A stretch of DNA of 64,000 nt from assembly GCF_024448955.1 (NCBI RefSeq), contig NZ_JAMOIH010000010.1:62001-126000 (forward strand). Reading direction: 5' to 3'. The notes under the pieces are model-generated. The model was not told the DNA's origin. It saw nothing but the letters and a program-made list of their open reading frames with translations, and searched no databases. Every line of letters starts with the position of its first letter. Positions within the stretch are counted from its first letter, which is position 1. A program made the translations under genes and the position numbers. Below, one piece after another: positions 54,312 to 64,000 of the stretch. This DNA is from Stutzerimonas stutzeri. Its GTDB lineage: Bacteria; Pseudomonadota; Gammaproteobacteria; Pseudomonadales; Pseudomonadaceae.

Positions 54312-57300
54312 TCAGCGACGGCTCTGGGATTGCACGAACACCGCGCTGGTGAAGGGCGGTACCTCGAACTCGTCGGACGTCACTTTGGCCTGACGCGCAA
54401 TCGGATCGCTTGATTCCCGCAGCACCGGATGCAGCTGGTAACCGCTACCGCCGGGCAAGCGAACACGCTCGGGCGAGGCGTTGAGCACCACCATCAAAGA
54501 CTGATAGCGCCGGTCGAGATCGTGGCCGTCGCGCGGGCCGTCGGCCAGGCTGAAGGCGATCACGCCCGGTTGCTGCTCCGGACCCGTGTTGTGGAACTGC
54601 AAGCGGCGTTGCACCTCGCGGGCGCTGTCGAGCTGAAACAGCGGGCTGTCGCTGCGGATCGTCAGCAACTCGAGAAAACGACGCTTGGCGGCGACGATGT
54701 CCGCCGCGCTCGGTCTGGCATGAGGGTCGGCGATGACCTGGCGGATCAGCGGCCAGTTGTCGCCATCCTTGTCAGCACGCGGCAGGCCTTTGTTCCAGTT
54801 GTTGTCCTGGTAACTGAAATCCACCGCGTTGAACCAGTCTCCCGAGTCGTAACTGTCACGCTGCATGGATTTGGAGCGCAGGATGTCCGAGCCGAGATGG
54901 ATGAAGGGCAACCCCTGGCTGAACAGCGGCACGGACAACGCGACCAGTTGCAGGCGGACGCGGTCAGCAACCGGGAGGTTCGCCGGGAGCTTGTACTGGT
55001 TGTTGTCCCATAGCGTCTGGTTGTCATGCTTGGAGACGTAGTTGATGGTTTCCTGCGGATCGAGCGTGTATCCGGCGGGTTGTCCGTTGTAGTCGATTTC
55101 TCCGCCGCTGCGCAGGCTGCCGTCGGCGCTGATGAACTGGAAGTCGCGCAGACCGCCGGCAATGCCGACGCGGATCAGATCCGCCGCGTGCAGCAGTTGC
55201 GCCTTCTCCTGCGCGCCAGCGCTGGACAGCTCATTCGGTCGGACATAGAGGCCATTGGCGAAACCCTGATTGCGACGGATGCTCTCGCCGCCGTCGAATG
55301 GGCTGCCACCGCGCACTGCATCGCGCTGCCGATCGTTGAAAGTGCCGATGCCGGTGCCGGCCATGTTCAGCTGCGTGGCGTTGACGCCACGGGCGTTGCC
55401 TGCCACTTCACCGAAATCCCAGCCTTCGCCGTAGAAGTAGGTGTTCCGGTCGATTCGGCGGACCGCCCGATACGCATCGACCAGGTTTTTGCGCAGGTGG
55501 TGCCCCATCAGATCGAAGCGAAACCCGGCGATCTTGTAATCGCGCGCCCAGACTTCCAGTGAGTCGGTCATCAGCTTGGCCATCATGCGATGTTCGCTGG
55601 CGGTGTTCTCACAGCAGGTCGAGGTTTCCACTGCGCCGGTAGATGGATTACGGCGGTGGTAATAGCCGGGCACGATCTTGTCGAGCACCGATTTCTCGGC
55701 CAGGCCGGACGCGTTGGTGTGGTTGTAGACCACGTCCATTACAGTGGCAAGGCCTTGACCGGCTAGCGCCTGGACCATCTGGCGGAACTCGATGATGCGC
55801 TGCACGCCTTCGGCGTCGCTGGCGTAGCTGCCCTCCGGTGCCGTGAAATGGAAGGGGTCGTAGCCCCAGTTGAAGCCGTCGAGGGCGCGCAGGTCGTTGT
55901 ACAGCGATTGCGCCTGCCCACTGGCCGGATCGAAGCCCTGCAACACTTGGCGAATGTTCGTCGCGCCGCAGTATTGCGCCCAGCGCTGGCGAGCACCGGA
56001 AGACAGCTCGCAGAGCTTGGCGAAGGGATCGTCCAGGTCGACGCGGCGAGCGGGGTCTTCGTCAACGGTGGCGATGTCGAACGCAGGCAACAGCTGCACA
56101 TGAGTTAGCCCGGCCTTGCGTAGATCGCGCAGGTGGCGCATGCCGTAGCTGTCCGGCCGGGTGAAGGCGCCGTAAGTGCCGCGCAGATCGGCCGGCAGGC
56201 TGGCATCGCTGGCGCTGAAATCACGGATATGCGTTTCGTAGATGACGCTCGCTTCGGGACGTTCCGGATGCGGCGTACGCAATGCGTCCCAACCGGCGGG
56301 CTTGAGGTCGCTGGCATCCAGATCGACGACCTGGGCGTACTGGCTGTTGAGCGACAGGCTCAGCGCATAGGGATCGCTGACCAGCGTCGTCTCGATCTTG
56401 CCGGTGCTTGGCCGATAGGCCGTGACTTCGTACTGGTAATACTGCCGGTCCAGCGAAGGCGGGCCGTCGAAGCTCCACACGCCAAGGCGTTCATGCATGG
56501 TCTTCGGGTAGCCAGGCAGCAGGCGCTTGGCCGCGTCGAACGCATGCAGGCGGACCCGCTGCGCCGTCGGCGCCCAGAGTTTGAACGACACGCCGTTCCC
56601 ATCGACTCGCGCGCCGAGGTCGCCGTTGTAGGCGAATAGCTGATCGAGAACGCCCGCCGTCTGCACCTCGGTGGCGTCGATTACCTGTTGCTGCGCGTCA
56701 TAGGCGACCACCACCAGCTGACTCATGACGGCGCGACGTAACGCCTGTGCGCCGGCCACGAAGCGGAAGGCCTGCGCTTCGGCCAGATGCGGATGCTGGC
56801 GTTTGAGCCCTTCGCGAAGCGTTGCGGGTCGCAGCGCGAGTACGGTGCCGCCGCTGACCGTGCGTGTCTCCCCGTCGATGCGGATGCTGGCGTCGGTGGA
56901 ATAGCGCAGTTCGAGCCGGCTGGCCGCTGGCGCGCCGTCAACCAGCGCCAGCGTGAACGGATCGAGCCAGTGGGCGCGTGCGCCCTTGATCGCGGCTTTG
57001 GGCCCGCTCAAGGGTGTGCTGGAAAGTTGCGCGGTGCCGCTAAGCGTAAAGACACGACGGCCCAGGTCGTCGAAGCGCCAGGTCAGGTCGCCGCCCCCAA
57101 GGTCCTTTTCGTCGCCCTTGTGCATGATCAGGTTCAGGCAACTGGCGTCAGCGGTCAGCGCTATACGATAGTAGGCGCCGTGCTCCGGATCGGTCCCGGC
57201 CGCTTGCAAAGGTTGATCCCAGCCGGTTTCCGTTTGGCTGCCATTGCATGCGGCGGTGTTCCACAGATGCAGGCCCCAGCCGGCGTAGTCGCCGTCGGCT

Positions 57301-57431
57301 CGTTGGTAATACAGCAGGGCCTCATCGGGGCCAGGGTCGAGCGGTGCGGCCGATGCTGGCTGGAAGGCCAGCGAGAAGCCGCCGAGAACGAGCGCCGCCA
57401 GGCGCCGATAAGCGATCGAGCGTATGAGCAT
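54312..57431 (-). CDS. Secreted pullulanase-type alpha-1,6-glucosidase (GH13)
   Basis: A 1039-residue exported protein. The signal peptide ([18 protein letters not shown]) is followed by a PUD/CBM41-type starch-binding domain with [20 protein letters not shown], then a CBM48-like region ([16 protein letters not shown]). The GH13 barrel has [20 protein letters not shown] (nucleophile Asp), [10 protein letters not shown] (acid/base Glu) and [11 protein letters not shown]. The C-terminal region with [13 protein letters not shown] resembles the DUF3372 tail of pullulanases. It debranches glycogen or pullulan outside the cytoplasm. It is monocistronic. No glycogen genes are adjacent. Confidence 0.9.
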   Translation of the reverse strand: MLIRSIAYRRLAALVLGGFSLAFQPASAAPLDPGPDEALLYYQRADGDYAGWGLHLWNTAACNGSQTETGWDQPLQAAGTDPEHGAYYRIALTADASCLNLIMHKGDEKDLGGGDLTWRFDDLGRRVFTLSGTAQLSSTPLSGPKAAIKGARAHWLDPFTLALVDGAPAASRLELRYSTDASIRIDGETRTVSGGTVLALRPATLREGLKRQHPHLAEAQAFRFVAGAQALRRAVMSQLVVVAYDAQQQVIDATEVQTAGVLDQLFAYNGDLGARVDGNGVSFKLWAPTAQRVRLHAFDAAKRLLPGYPKTMHERLGVWSFDGPPSLDRQYYQYEVTAYRPSTGKIETTLVSDPYALSLSLNSQYAQVVDLDASDLKPAGWDALRTPHPERPEASVIYETHIRDFSASDASLPADLRGTYGAFTRPDSYGMRHLRDLRKAGLTHVQLLPAFDIATVDEDPARRVDLDDPFAKLCELSSGARQRWAQYCGATNIRQVLQGFDPASGQAQSLYNDLRALDGFNWGYDPFHFTAPEGSYASDAEGVQRIIEFRQMVQALAGQGLATVMDVVYNHTNASGLAEKSVLDKIVPGYYHRRNPSTGAVETSTCCENTASEHRMMAKLMTDSLEVWARDYKIAGFRFDLMGHHLRKNLVDAYRAVRRIDRNTYFYGEGWDFGEVAGNARGVNATQLNMAGTGIGTFNDRQRDAVRGGSPFDGGESIRRNQGFANGLYVRPNELSSAGAQEKAQLLHAADLIRVGIAGGLRDFQFISADGSLRSGGEIDYNGQPAGYTLDPQETINYVSKHDNQTLWDNNQYKLPANLPVADRVRLQLVALSVPLFSQGLPFIHLGSDILRSKSMQRDSYDSGDWFNAVDFSYQDNNWNKGLPRADKDGDNWPLIRQVIADPHARPSAADIVAAKRRFLELLTIRSDSPLFQLDSAREVQRRLQFHNTGPEQQPGVIAFSLADGPRDGHDLDRRYQSLMVVLNASPERVRLPGGSGYQLHPVLRESSDPIARQAKVTSDEFEVPPFTSAVFVQSQSRR

Positions 57432-58011
57432 GGTTGAGGTCCCGGTGTTGTTATTGTTGTACCGCCTGCTCGATGGTCGACGCCTAGCGGTCGCTACGCA
57501 TCCTCCGTGGGGGTTGCTCGCGGGGCGTAGTCAGGGGCCGTAATAGCCTTCTGCTTGCCCCACCATGCCGAGAACGTCTGGCTGAGAAATACGGTGATAT
57601 TGCACGGTCCTCGCTGCGGTGGGCTGAAGCGGAACGCCGCCCGGCCCACCCTATAACTGGTTGAGCTTGGGGTAACCGGGTGGGGAACTGATCGAGGCCG
57701 GCAGGTGGCTCGTCTTTCGGATAAAGATGGATACGGCTAATGGGGCCTAGAAAGCCCGACTGTTAAACCAACGTCGTTCACTTAGGCGTTCGCCCCGGGC
57801 TCGGCCTCCCACGAAAGCGACAAACGCCACCCGTTCTGTAGGAGGCGCGACCTCGCGGCGAAAGTGTGCTGAGCAGCAAAAAAGCAAAAGCTTCGCCCCG
57901 GGGCGAGCCTCTCACGAAAGCTCAGCGCCCTACTTTTAGGTGGTGCGCCCTCGCGGCGAATACCGGCCGCGGGCCTGTCCAAACGCACCTGTTTCGAACT
58001 CGCTCAATGGC
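57432..58011. other. Intergenic region with a degenerate repeat pair
   Basis: This 580-bp gap holds no convincing gene. At 57784-57870 and 57889-57965 two similar units occur: GTTCGCCCCGGGCTCGGCCT / CTTCGCCCCGGGGCGAGCCT, followed by CTC/TCACGAAAG and then GCGCGACCTCGCGGCGAAAG / GCGCCCTCGCGGCGAATACC. They resemble decayed REP elements in tandem. The rest shows nothing recognisable. Confidence 0.5.
57784..57965. repeat. Two tandem REP-like repeat units
   Basis: Each unit of about 80-85 bp has a left element GTTCGCCCCGGG..CCTC.CACGAAAG and a right element G[CG]GCGACCTCGCGGCGAA. Both hold the GTTCGCCC/CGGCGAA type palindromes of bacterial REPs. Sequence drift makes the exact boundaries unclear. 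Confidence 0.45.
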
Positions 58012-58482
58012 TCAGCCGAAGCTGATCGGCGGCAGGTCCTTCAGCTCCACGGTTTCCTCCCGACGCGGCGCGAGGACTTCGGCTTCGCCATCCACGACCT
58101 GTTCATCGTTCTGGTTGAACACGCGCGTGGCTATGCGTACGCGGTTCTTCGGCAGTTTTTCGAGAATTTCCAGGCGCACGGTCAGGGTGTCGCCAAGCTT
58201 GACCGGCCTGGTGAATTTCATTGTTTGGCCGAGATAGATGGTGCCCGGGCCGGGCAGGGTGCAGGCAACCGCCGCGCTGATCAGTGCACCGCTGAACATG
58301 CCGTGGGCGATACGCTCCTTGAACGGCGTGCCGGCGGCGAATTCCGCGTCGAGGTGGACGGGGTTGCGGTCGCCCGACATGGCGGCGAAGAGCTGGATGT
58401 CACGCTCCCCGACGGATTTCTCGAAGCTTGCGGTCTGGCCGACTTCCAGAGCGGAATAGGGCGTGTTGCTGATGGTGGTCAT
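58012..58482 (-). CDS. phaJ: (R)-specific enoyl-CoA hydratase, MaoC-like (PhaJ)
   Basis: A 156-residue hot-dog-fold hydratase. The catalytic block ERDIQLFAAMSGDRNPVHLD carries the Asp/His dyad and is followed by FKERIAHGMFSGALISAAVA and GPGTIYLGQTMKFTRPV. These match PhaJ1/MaoC, which supplies (R)-3-hydroxyacyl-CoA to PHA synthesis from beta-oxidation. The ATG at 58482 follows GAGGAAACTTG. It is divergent from fadD2, as in P. aeruginosa (PA3302-fadD2). Confidence 0.88.
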   Translation of the reverse strand: MTTISNTPYSALEVGQTASFEKSVGERDIQLFAAMSGDRNPVHLDAEFAAGTPFKERIAHGMFSGALISAAVACTLPGPGTIYLGQTMKFTRPVKLGDTLTVRLEILEKLPKNRVRIATRVFNQNDEQVVDGEAEVLAPRREETVELKDLPPISFG

Positions 58483-58811
58483 CAAGTTTCCTCGGGCGCA
58501 GTCGGGGCTGGAGCCGTCCGACGATAGGGAAATGCGCCGCGCCGATGAGCGCTGCGCCTGCGATGCGGCTGCATTCTAGTGAGATGTCGCGGTCTTGTCC
58601 CGGCGAGAGTCACAGCATGACTCATGGGTTCCCGCGAGGCGCGGTACGTCTTCTTTCACTATTACGTATAGCTGACGTGTGCGCCTCGGAATCGTGGCTT
58701 GCCGTGACGAAAGATTCACAACAGTGATTTGCGCTACGCAACGCTGTTGCGCTGTGCGGTCGAACTGCTAACTTCGCCGCAGCCCACTCTCAGGTAACGA
58801 GGCCAATAACA
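58483..58811. other. Divergent promoter region between phaJ and fadD2
   Basis: A 329-bp gap between divergent genes. No clear operator, PsrA-type box (GAAAC-N4-GTTTC) or small gene was recognised by eye. It must hold both promoters. Confidence 0.4.
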
Positions 58812-60500
58812 ATGCAACCTGATTTCTGGAACGACAAACGACCCGCCGGTGTGCCCAATGACGTCGACATGGGAGGGTTCCGCTCGGTGGTGGAGGTGTT
58901 CGAGCGCTCCTGCAAAACCCATGCGAACCGCCCCGCATTCAGCAATATGGGCGTAACGCTCACTTTCGCTGACCTCGATCGTTACTCGGCGGCCTTTGCG
59001 GGCTGGTTGCAGAATCATACGGATCTGCAGCCGGGGGATCGCATCGCGGTGCAGATGCCCAACCTCCTGCAGTATCCGATCGCCGTTTTCGGTGCCCTGC
59101 GTGCTGGGCTGATTGTGGTCAACACCAACCCGCTGTACACCGCGCGGGAGATGCGCCACCAGTTTCAGGATTCCGGCGCGCGGGCGCTGGTTTATCTCAA
59201 TACCTTCGGCAAGCTGGTGCAGGAGGTGCTGCCTGATACCAGCATCGAGGTGCTTATCGAGGCGCGGATCGGCGACATGCTGCCTTCCTTGAAGGGCCTG
59301 CTGGTCAATGCCGCCGTCAAGCATGTGAAGAAAATGGTGCCGGACTACAGCCTGCCGCAGGCGGTGTCGTTCAAGCATGTGCTGCGCGACGGTGCCCGCC
59401 ACAGCCTGAAGCCGGTTCCGCTCACGCTCGACGACGTCGCGGTACTGCAATACACCGGCGGCACCACCGGCGTCGCCAAGGGCGCGATGCTTACTCACGG
59501 CAATCTGGTCGCCAACATGCGGCAGGTGCATGCCAACATGCAGCAGCTCGGCGACGACGGTCATCCGATCATCAAGGAAGGGCAGGAGGTGATGATCGCG
59601 CCGCTGCCGCTGTACCACATCTATGCATTCACGGTGAATTGCATGTGCATGATGGTGACCGGCAACCACAACGTGCTGATCACCAATCCGCGGGACATCG
59701 ACGGCTTCGTCAAGGAGCTGCAGAAGTGGCAGTTCACGGCCTTCCTCGGATTGAACACCTTGTTCGTCGCGCTCATGTCGCATCCGGAATTCAAGAATAT
59801 CGACTTCTCCTCGCTCAAAGGCACCAACTCCGGCGGTACCGCACTGGTATCGTCCGTGGCCGAGCGCTGGAAGAGCCTGACCGGCGTCACCGTGACCGAG
59901 GGCTACGGCCTGACCGAAACGTCTCCTGTGGTTTGCGCTAACCCCCACGGAGACAAATCGCGTCTGGGCACTGTCGGCCTGCCAGTACCGGGCACGGCGC
60001 TGAAGGTCATCGACGACGAGGGCATCGAACTCCCCACCGGGGAACGCGGCGAGTTGTGCGTTCAGGGCCCGCAGGTAATGAAGGGCTATTGGCAGCGACC
60101 GGAAGCCACCGCCGAAGTGCTCGATGACCAGGGCTGGCTGAAGACCGGCGACATCGCGGTGATCGACCCCGATGGTTTCGTGCGTATCGTCGATCGCAAG
60201 AAAGATCTGATCATCGTTTCCGGTTTCAATGTCTATCCGAACGAGATCGAAGACGTGGTCATGGCGCATCCAAAGGTGGCCGCCTGTGCCGCGATCGGTG
60301 TCCCCGACGAGAAGTCAGGGGAGGCGGTGAAGCTGTTCGTGGTGCGCAGCGATACCAGCCTGACGGTCGAAGAGCTGCAGGCCTACTGCCGGGAAAACTT
60401 CACCGGTTACAAGGTGCCCCGGCATCTGGTCTTCCGCGACGCGCTGCCGATGACGCCGGTTGGCAAGATCCTGCGCCGGGAGTTGCGTGAGCAGGCCTGA
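58812..60500 (+). CDS. fadD2: Long-chain fatty-acid-CoA ligase FadD2
   Basis: A 562-residue adenylate-forming ligase. The P-loop-like motif YTGGTTGVAKGAMLTH, the A5 motif GYGLTETSP and the C-terminal Lys motif (GKILRREL) of acyl-CoA synthetases are present, together with KTGDIAVIDPDGFVRIVDRKKD. It starts after AACGAGG. It is the first of two tandem fadD genes, followed by a hairpin terminator and fadD1. Confidence 0.93.
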   Translation: MQPDFWNDKRPAGVPNDVDMGGFRSVVEVFERSCKTHANRPAFSNMGVTLTFADLDRYSAAFAGWLQNHTDLQPGDRIAVQMPNLLQYPIAVFGALRAGLIVVNTNPLYTAREMRHQFQDSGARALVYLNTFGKLVQEVLPDTSIEVLIEARIGDMLPSLKGLLVNAAVKHVKKMVPDYSLPQAVSFKHVLRDGARHSLKPVPLTLDDVAVLQYTGGTTGVAKGAMLTHGNLVANMRQVHANMQQLGDDGHPIIKEGQEVMIAPLPLYHIYAFTVNCMCMMVTGNHNVLITNPRDIDGFVKELQKWQFTAFLGLNTLFVALMSHPEFKNIDFSSLKGTNSGGTALVSSVAERWKSLTGVTVTEGYGLTETSPVVCANPHGDKSRLGTVGLPVPGTALKVIDDEGIELPTGERGELCVQGPQVMKGYWQRPEATAEVLDDQGWLKTGDIAVIDPDGFVRIVDRKKDLIIVSGFNVYPNEIEDVVMAHPKVAACAAIGVPDEKSGEAVKLFVVRSDTSLTVEELQAYCRENFTGYKVPRHLVFRDALPMTPVGKILRRELREQA

Positions 60501-60525
60501 GATCACGACTTCGTGCTACGCAGCG

Positions 60526-60553
60526 AGTGACTGATCGTTCATGATCAGTCACT
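60526..60553 (+). terminator. Rho-independent-like hairpin after fadD2
   Basis: AGTGACTGATC pairs perfectly with GATCAGTCACT across a 6-base loop, 26 bp past the fadD2 stop, followed by TTGTGTCGTTTT. It suggests fadD1 has its own promoter in the remaining gap. Confidence 0.75.
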
Positions 60554-60707
60554 TTGTGTCGTTTTATCCAGTCGCGGCCACTGTTCGGCCTGTGCCAAAG
60601 CTGCTAACCTCGGGCCGCTTTTTGACCGGAAAACCGGGTACAAAAATTAACAAAACACAACAAAACAGCTGCTATATGCAGTGAAGCTGTCGCTGAGGAG
60701 TGGGGTC

Positions 60708-62396
60708 ATGACCGATAACTTCTGGAAGGATAAATATCCTGTCGGGGTCGAGAGCGAAATCAATCCCGATGAGTTCCAGAACATCCAGGCAGTGCTGAAA
60801 CAGTCCTGTGAGCGTTTCGCGGACAAACCGGCCTTCAGCAATCTCGGCAAGACCCTGACCTACGGTGAGCTGTACGCCCTGTCCGGCGAATTTGCCGCCT
60901 ACCTTCAGCACAACACCGATCTGCAGCCGGGCGACCGGATAGCGGTGCAGCTGCCCAACCTGCTGCAATATCCCGTCGTGGTATTCGGCGCCATGCGCGC
61001 CGGGCTGATCGTCGTCAACACCAACCCGCTGTATACCGCACGGGAAATGGAACATCAGTTCAACGACTCCGGCGCCAAAGCGCTGGTCTGCCTGGCCAAC
61101 ATGGCTCATCTGGCCGAAGAAGTGCTGCCCAAGACTGGCATCAGACACGTCGTCGTCACCGAAGTCGGTGACATGCTGCCGACGGTCAAACGCCTGCTGG
61201 TCAATGCCGTGATCAAGCACGTGAAAAAGATGGTGCCCTCCTACAACCTGCCGAAGGCGGTCAAATTCAACGACGCCATGGCCCTCGGCCGTGGTAAGGC
61301 TGTTCGCGAGTCCAATCCTGCCGGTGACGACATTGCCGTGCTGCAGTACACCGGCGGTACCACCGGCGTTGCCAAGGGTGCGATGCTGACCCACCGCAAC
61401 ATTGTCGCCAACATGCTGCAGTGCCGCGGTTTGATGGGCACGGAGTTGGGGGTCGGCTGTGAAACAATGGTTGCGCCGCTGCCGCTGTATCACATCTACG
61501 CGTTCACCTTTCACTGCATGACGATGATGCTGATCGGCGCGCATAACGTGCTGATCACCAATCCGCGTGACTTGCCGGCTTTCGTTAAGGATTTGGGCAA
61601 GTACCGCTTCAGCGGCTTCGTCGGGCTGAACACTCTGTTCGTGGCGCTGTGCAACAACGAAGATTTCCGCAAGCTGGACTTCTCTTCGCTGAAGGCAACC
61701 TTCTCCGGCGGTATGGCGCTGCAACAGGCAGCCGCCGAGCGCTGGCAACAGGTGACTGGCTGCTCCATCTGTGAAGGCTTCGGCATGACCGAAACCAGCC
61801 CGGTGGTATCGGTCAACCCGTTTGGCGGTATCCAGATCGGCACCATCGGCATCCCGATGCCTTCCACCCTGTGCAAGGTCATCGACGACGAAGGTAATGA
61901 CCTGCCGATCGGCGCGACGGGCGAGCTGTGCGTGAAAGGGCCGCAGGTGATGAAAGGCTACTGGCAGCGCCAGGAAGCCACCGACGAAGTTCTTAGCGCC
62001 GACGGTTGGCTGAAGACTGGCGATATCGGCATCATCCAGGAAGACGGCTATCTGCGGATCGTCGATCGCAAAAAGGACATGATTCTGGTGTCTGGCTTCA
62101 ACGTCTATCCCAACGAACTTGAGGACGTACTCGCGACTCTGCCGGGCGTGATGCAGTGCGCTGCGATCGGGGTTCCGGACGACAAGTCCGGTGAGGCGAT
62201 CAAGCTGTTCGTGGTGGTCAAGCCAGGCGAGAGCCTGACCAAAGAGCAGGTCATGCAGCACATGCATGACAACGTAACGGGCTACAAGCGGCCCAAGGCC
62301 GTCGAGTTCCGCGACAGCCTGCCAACCACCAACGTCGGCAAGATTCTGCGTCGTGAATTGCGTGACGAGGAGTTGCGCAAGCTCGGCAAGAAGTAA
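60708..62396 (+). CDS. fadD1: Long-chain fatty-acid-CoA ligase FadD1
   Basis: A 562-residue acyl-CoA synthetase closely similar to FadD2, with the shared DLQPGDRIAVQLPNLLQYP and YTGGTTGVAKGAMLTHRN blocks, GFGMTETSPVVSV and KILRRELRDEEL at the end. It starts at 60708 with GAGGAGTGGGG upstream (a few residues shorter than the open frame). The two genes are a tandem duplication with separate expression; in P. aeruginosa the paralogues differ in chain-length preference. It activates fatty acids for beta-oxidation. Confidence 0.93.
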   Translation: MTDNFWKDKYPVGVESEINPDEFQNIQAVLKQSCERFADKPAFSNLGKTLTYGELYALSGEFAAYLQHNTDLQPGDRIAVQLPNLLQYPVVVFGAMRAGLIVVNTNPLYTAREMEHQFNDSGAKALVCLANMAHLAEEVLPKTGIRHVVVTEVGDMLPTVKRLLVNAVIKHVKKMVPSYNLPKAVKFNDAMALGRGKAVRESNPAGDDIAVLQYTGGTTGVAKGAMLTHRNIVANMLQCRGLMGTELGVGCETMVAPLPLYHIYAFTFHCMTMMLIGAHNVLITNPRDLPAFVKDLGKYRFSGFVGLNTLFVALCNNEDFRKLDFSSLKATFSGGMALQQAAAERWQQVTGCSICEGFGMTETSPVVSVNPFGGIQIGTIGIPMPSTLCKVIDDEGNDLPIGATGELCVKGPQVMKGYWQRQEATDEVLSADGWLKTGDIGIIQEDGYLRIVDRKKDMILVSGFNVYPNELEDVLATLPGVMQCAAIGVPDDKSGEAIKLFVVVKPGESLTKEQVMQHMHDNVTGYKRPKAVEFRDSLPTTNVGKILRRELRDEELRKLGKK

Positions 62397-62785
62397 CGCA
62401 TTCCGCCGGATATTAAGCCCCGCCGTTGCGGGGCTTTTCTTTATCCGCAGCGCTCGTTCGAACTCATCTATTCCGAGCCCGCCGGGTTCGAGATCACGCA
62501 ACCCGACAAGCGGTGCTGCCGTCTGGCGCAAAGTTCGAACCGGCTCGATGTCGCTCCGGTCTAGGAGGCTATGGCCGCGTCCCGCTTTCCGGTCGTTGAA
62601 CCCCAACCTGCCTCGCTATGTAACGCTGAAGCTGCAAGATCGTTTTTGTAGACACGGTCTTGCAGGCGGCTTCGCTTTGCTATTCGCTGCTCGCCGGGTT
62701 TCAACGTCGGTCGTGCCGTAAGGGGACGATGGCGCACGCCATTTCGCGGCCTGCCCATCAATCTCGTTGCAAGGATGAGTTACCC
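62397..62785. other. Intergenic region with fadD1 terminator and an inverted repeat
   Basis: This 389-bp gap holds the fadD1 terminator (62415-62436) and an imperfect inverted repeat TGCAAGATCG...CGGTCTTGCA (62633-62664). No gene was recognised. It carries the promoter of the aminopeptidase gene. Confidence 0.5.
62415..62436 (+). terminator. Rho-independent terminator after fadD1
   Basis: AAGCCCCGC pairs perfectly with GCGGGGCTT around a CGTT loop and is followed by TTCTTT, 19 bp past the fadD1 stop. Confidence 0.9.
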
Positions 62786-64000
62786 ATGCAGAAAAAAAAC
62801 AATGCACGTCGGGTAGTTGCTTCTCTCGCTCTAATCGCTTCCGCTTCAGCCCTGGCTGCGCCTTCCGCGGAAACAGCACATTTCGATGAGTTATGGTCGC
62901 CCGGCAAGCCTGATTCCAGGGCGTGTCGGTCCCCTCTGCTGGTTGGCACGCCGCTGGGTCTGCCGCGCTGCATGCAGGCCAGCAACATCATGAAGCACCT
63001 GGAGAACCTGCAGGACATCGCCGCGCTGAATCAGGGCAACCGGGCCTCTGGTCAGCCCGGCTACCAGGCCTCGGTGGATTACGTGCGCACGCACCTCGAG
63101 CGCGCCGGTTATGAAGTCAGGGTGCAGAGCTTCCCGTTCCTCGCTTTCTATCCGGCAGGCCCCGGCTCGTTGAATGCCGTGACGCCGCAACCGGTGCAAT
63201 ACACCTGGGAAGAAGACTTCACCTACGCCGACCAGACCGACCCGGGCAACGTCACCGCGCCAGTGGTTGCGGTGGACCTGTCGCTCGGCGCCGGCAATAC
63301 CTCGACCAGCGGCTGCGAGGCGGCGGATTTCGCTGGCTTCCCGGCTGGCGCCATCGCATTGATGCAGCGTGGCACTTGCCCGTTCGGCGACAAGGCGACC
63401 AACGCGGCAGCGGCGGGCGCGTCCGGCGCGATTATCTTCAACCAGGGCGATACAGAAGATCGCAAGGGGCTGATGGCTGCCACGCTCGGTGAGGACTATC
63501 AAGGCGGTATCCCGGTCCTGTTTTCGACCTACGACCTCGGTGTCGCCTGGGCGGGTACCGAAGGCCTGCAGATGAGCATGAACGTTGACGTGGTGCGCGA
63601 GCAGACCGAGACCTTTAACGTGCTGGCCGAGACTCGCCGTGGCAATCCCAACAACGTCATCGTGGTTGGCGCGCATCTGGACTCCGTATTCGAGGGGGCC
63701 GGCGTCAATGATAACGGCTCGGGCAGTGCCGCCTTGCTGGAAATGGCAGTATTGATGGGCAAGGCGCATCCGTTGAACAAGGTGCGCTTCGCCTGGTGGG
63801 GCGCGGAAGAATCGGGCCTGGTCGGTTCGACCTATTACGTTAATCAGTTGCCGGACGAGGAGAAACAGCGAATCAAGGCGTACCTGAACGTGGACATGAT
63901 CGGCTCGCCGAACTACGCCAACTTCATCTACGACGGTGACGGCTCGGATTTCGGCCTGCAAGGCCCGCCCGGCTCGGCGGCGATCGAGCGTCTGTTCCGC
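62786..64000 (+). CDS. Secreted M28-family aminopeptidase (PaAP-like), partial
   Basis: The frame runs from an ATG at 62786 (AAGGATGAG upstream) to the window end, giving 405 residues; the C-terminus is missing. The signal peptide (RRVVASLALIASASALAA) is cleaved before APSAET. A protease-associated (PA) domain with PVVAVDLSLG..., AIALMQRGTCPFGDKA and GASGAIIFNQG follows. Then comes the M28 domain: GAHLDSVFEGAGVNDNGSGS (metal His and Asp), WWGAEESGLVGS (Glu pair) and LNVDMIGSPNY (Asp). The layout matches P. aeruginosa aminopeptidase PaAP (LapA/PepB), a quorum-linked secreted exopeptidase. Confidence 0.9.
   Translation, partial: MQKKNNARRVVASLALIASASALAAPSAETAHFDELWSPGKPDSRACRSPLLVGTPLGLPRCMQASNIMKHLENLQDIAALNQGNRASGQPGYQASVDYVRTHLERAGYEVRVQSFPFLAFYPAGPGSLNAVTPQPVQYTWEEDFTYADQTDPGNVTAPVVAVDLSLGAGNTSTSGCEAADFAGFPAGAIALMQRGTCPFGDKATNAAAAGASGAIIFNQGDTEDRKGLMAATLGEDYQGGIPVLFSTYDLGVAWAGTEGLQMSMNVDVVREQTETFNVLAETRRGNPNNVIVVGAHLDSVFEGAGVNDNGSGSAALLEMAVLMGKAHPLNKVRFAWWGAEESGLVGSTYYVNQLPDEEKQRIKAYLNVDMIGSPNYANFIYDGDGSDFGLQGPPGSAAIERLFR

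Noticed and set aside
58734..60269. 511-residue minus-strand frame opposite fadD2, and the 644-residue frame opposite fadD1
   Set aside because: Both mirror each other because the fadD genes are paralogues, and they contain His/Asp/Gln-rich text with no family motifs.

Overview
The window is a high-GC gammaproteobacterial chromosome segment with dense, mostly leftward operons. It most resembles the Pseudomonas/Stutzerimonas stutzeri group. The reasons are the gene content (braC/liv cluster, tandem fadD, RutR-like and Tsx-like nucleobase genes, RapA, Lhr), several REP/REPIN repeat families, and a 36-residue protein that looks like CcoM, the small cbb3-oxidase subunit described in P. stutzeri. 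No rRNA, tRNA, CRISPR array, phage or complete insertion sequence was seen.

Layout. (1) 1-11777, all on the minus strand: a nucleobase/nucleoside uptake and catabolism cluster. It holds a BMP-type nucleoside ABC transporter (permease cut by the window edge), a guanine-deaminase-like enzyme, an NMT1-type ABC transporter, an alpha/beta hydrolase, an Fe(II)/2OG dioxygenase, LysR and RutR-like TetR regulators, a Tsx-like outer-membrane channel and an 8-oxoguanine-deaminase-like amidohydrolase. Three 16-bp sites resembling the RutR box lie in its promoter regions. (2) 12193-17211: a complete branched-chain amino-acid ABC transporter. (3) 17411-20992: a DUF2288 gene, then a tight three-gene operon of a CHASE2 sensor without an output domain, a small secreted protein and an M48 metalloprotease lipoprotein. 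(4) 21082-24449: a PhnCDE-type ABC transporter without phosphonate enzymes. (5) 24756-32105, plus strand: a hypothetical gene, a protealysin-like M4 protease with its emfourin-like inhibitor, a beta-hydroxyacid dehydrogenase/hydroxypyruvate isomerase pair, a spinster-type MFS carrier, a YegD-type Hsp70 and a CHAD protein. (6) 32163-36473: cyclophilin, LysR, small secreted proteins and a DEAD-box helicase.

(7) 36520-43184: a secreted GH5 glycosidase with three unusual N-terminal repeats behind an AT-rich promoter region, then an ergothioneine operon (egtB, egtD) that also contains an S8 protease whose catalytic Asp is replaced by Glu. (8) 43185-45065: tandem REPINs, an SDR dehydrogenase, a small conserved protein and a 344-bp MITE-like element with perfect terminal inverted repeats. 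(9) 45066-52663: Lhr helicase, carrying an in-frame REPIN, and RapA. (10) 52844-57431: an AlkB-family demethylase with a coupled Lys-rich micro-gene, ccoM behind two Anr/FNR boxes, and a secreted pullulanase. (11) 58012-64000: phaJ, fadD2 and fadD1 for fatty-acid/PHA metabolism, and a secreted M28 aminopeptidase cut by the window edge.

The calls rest on reading motifs and gene order only. No database search was run.
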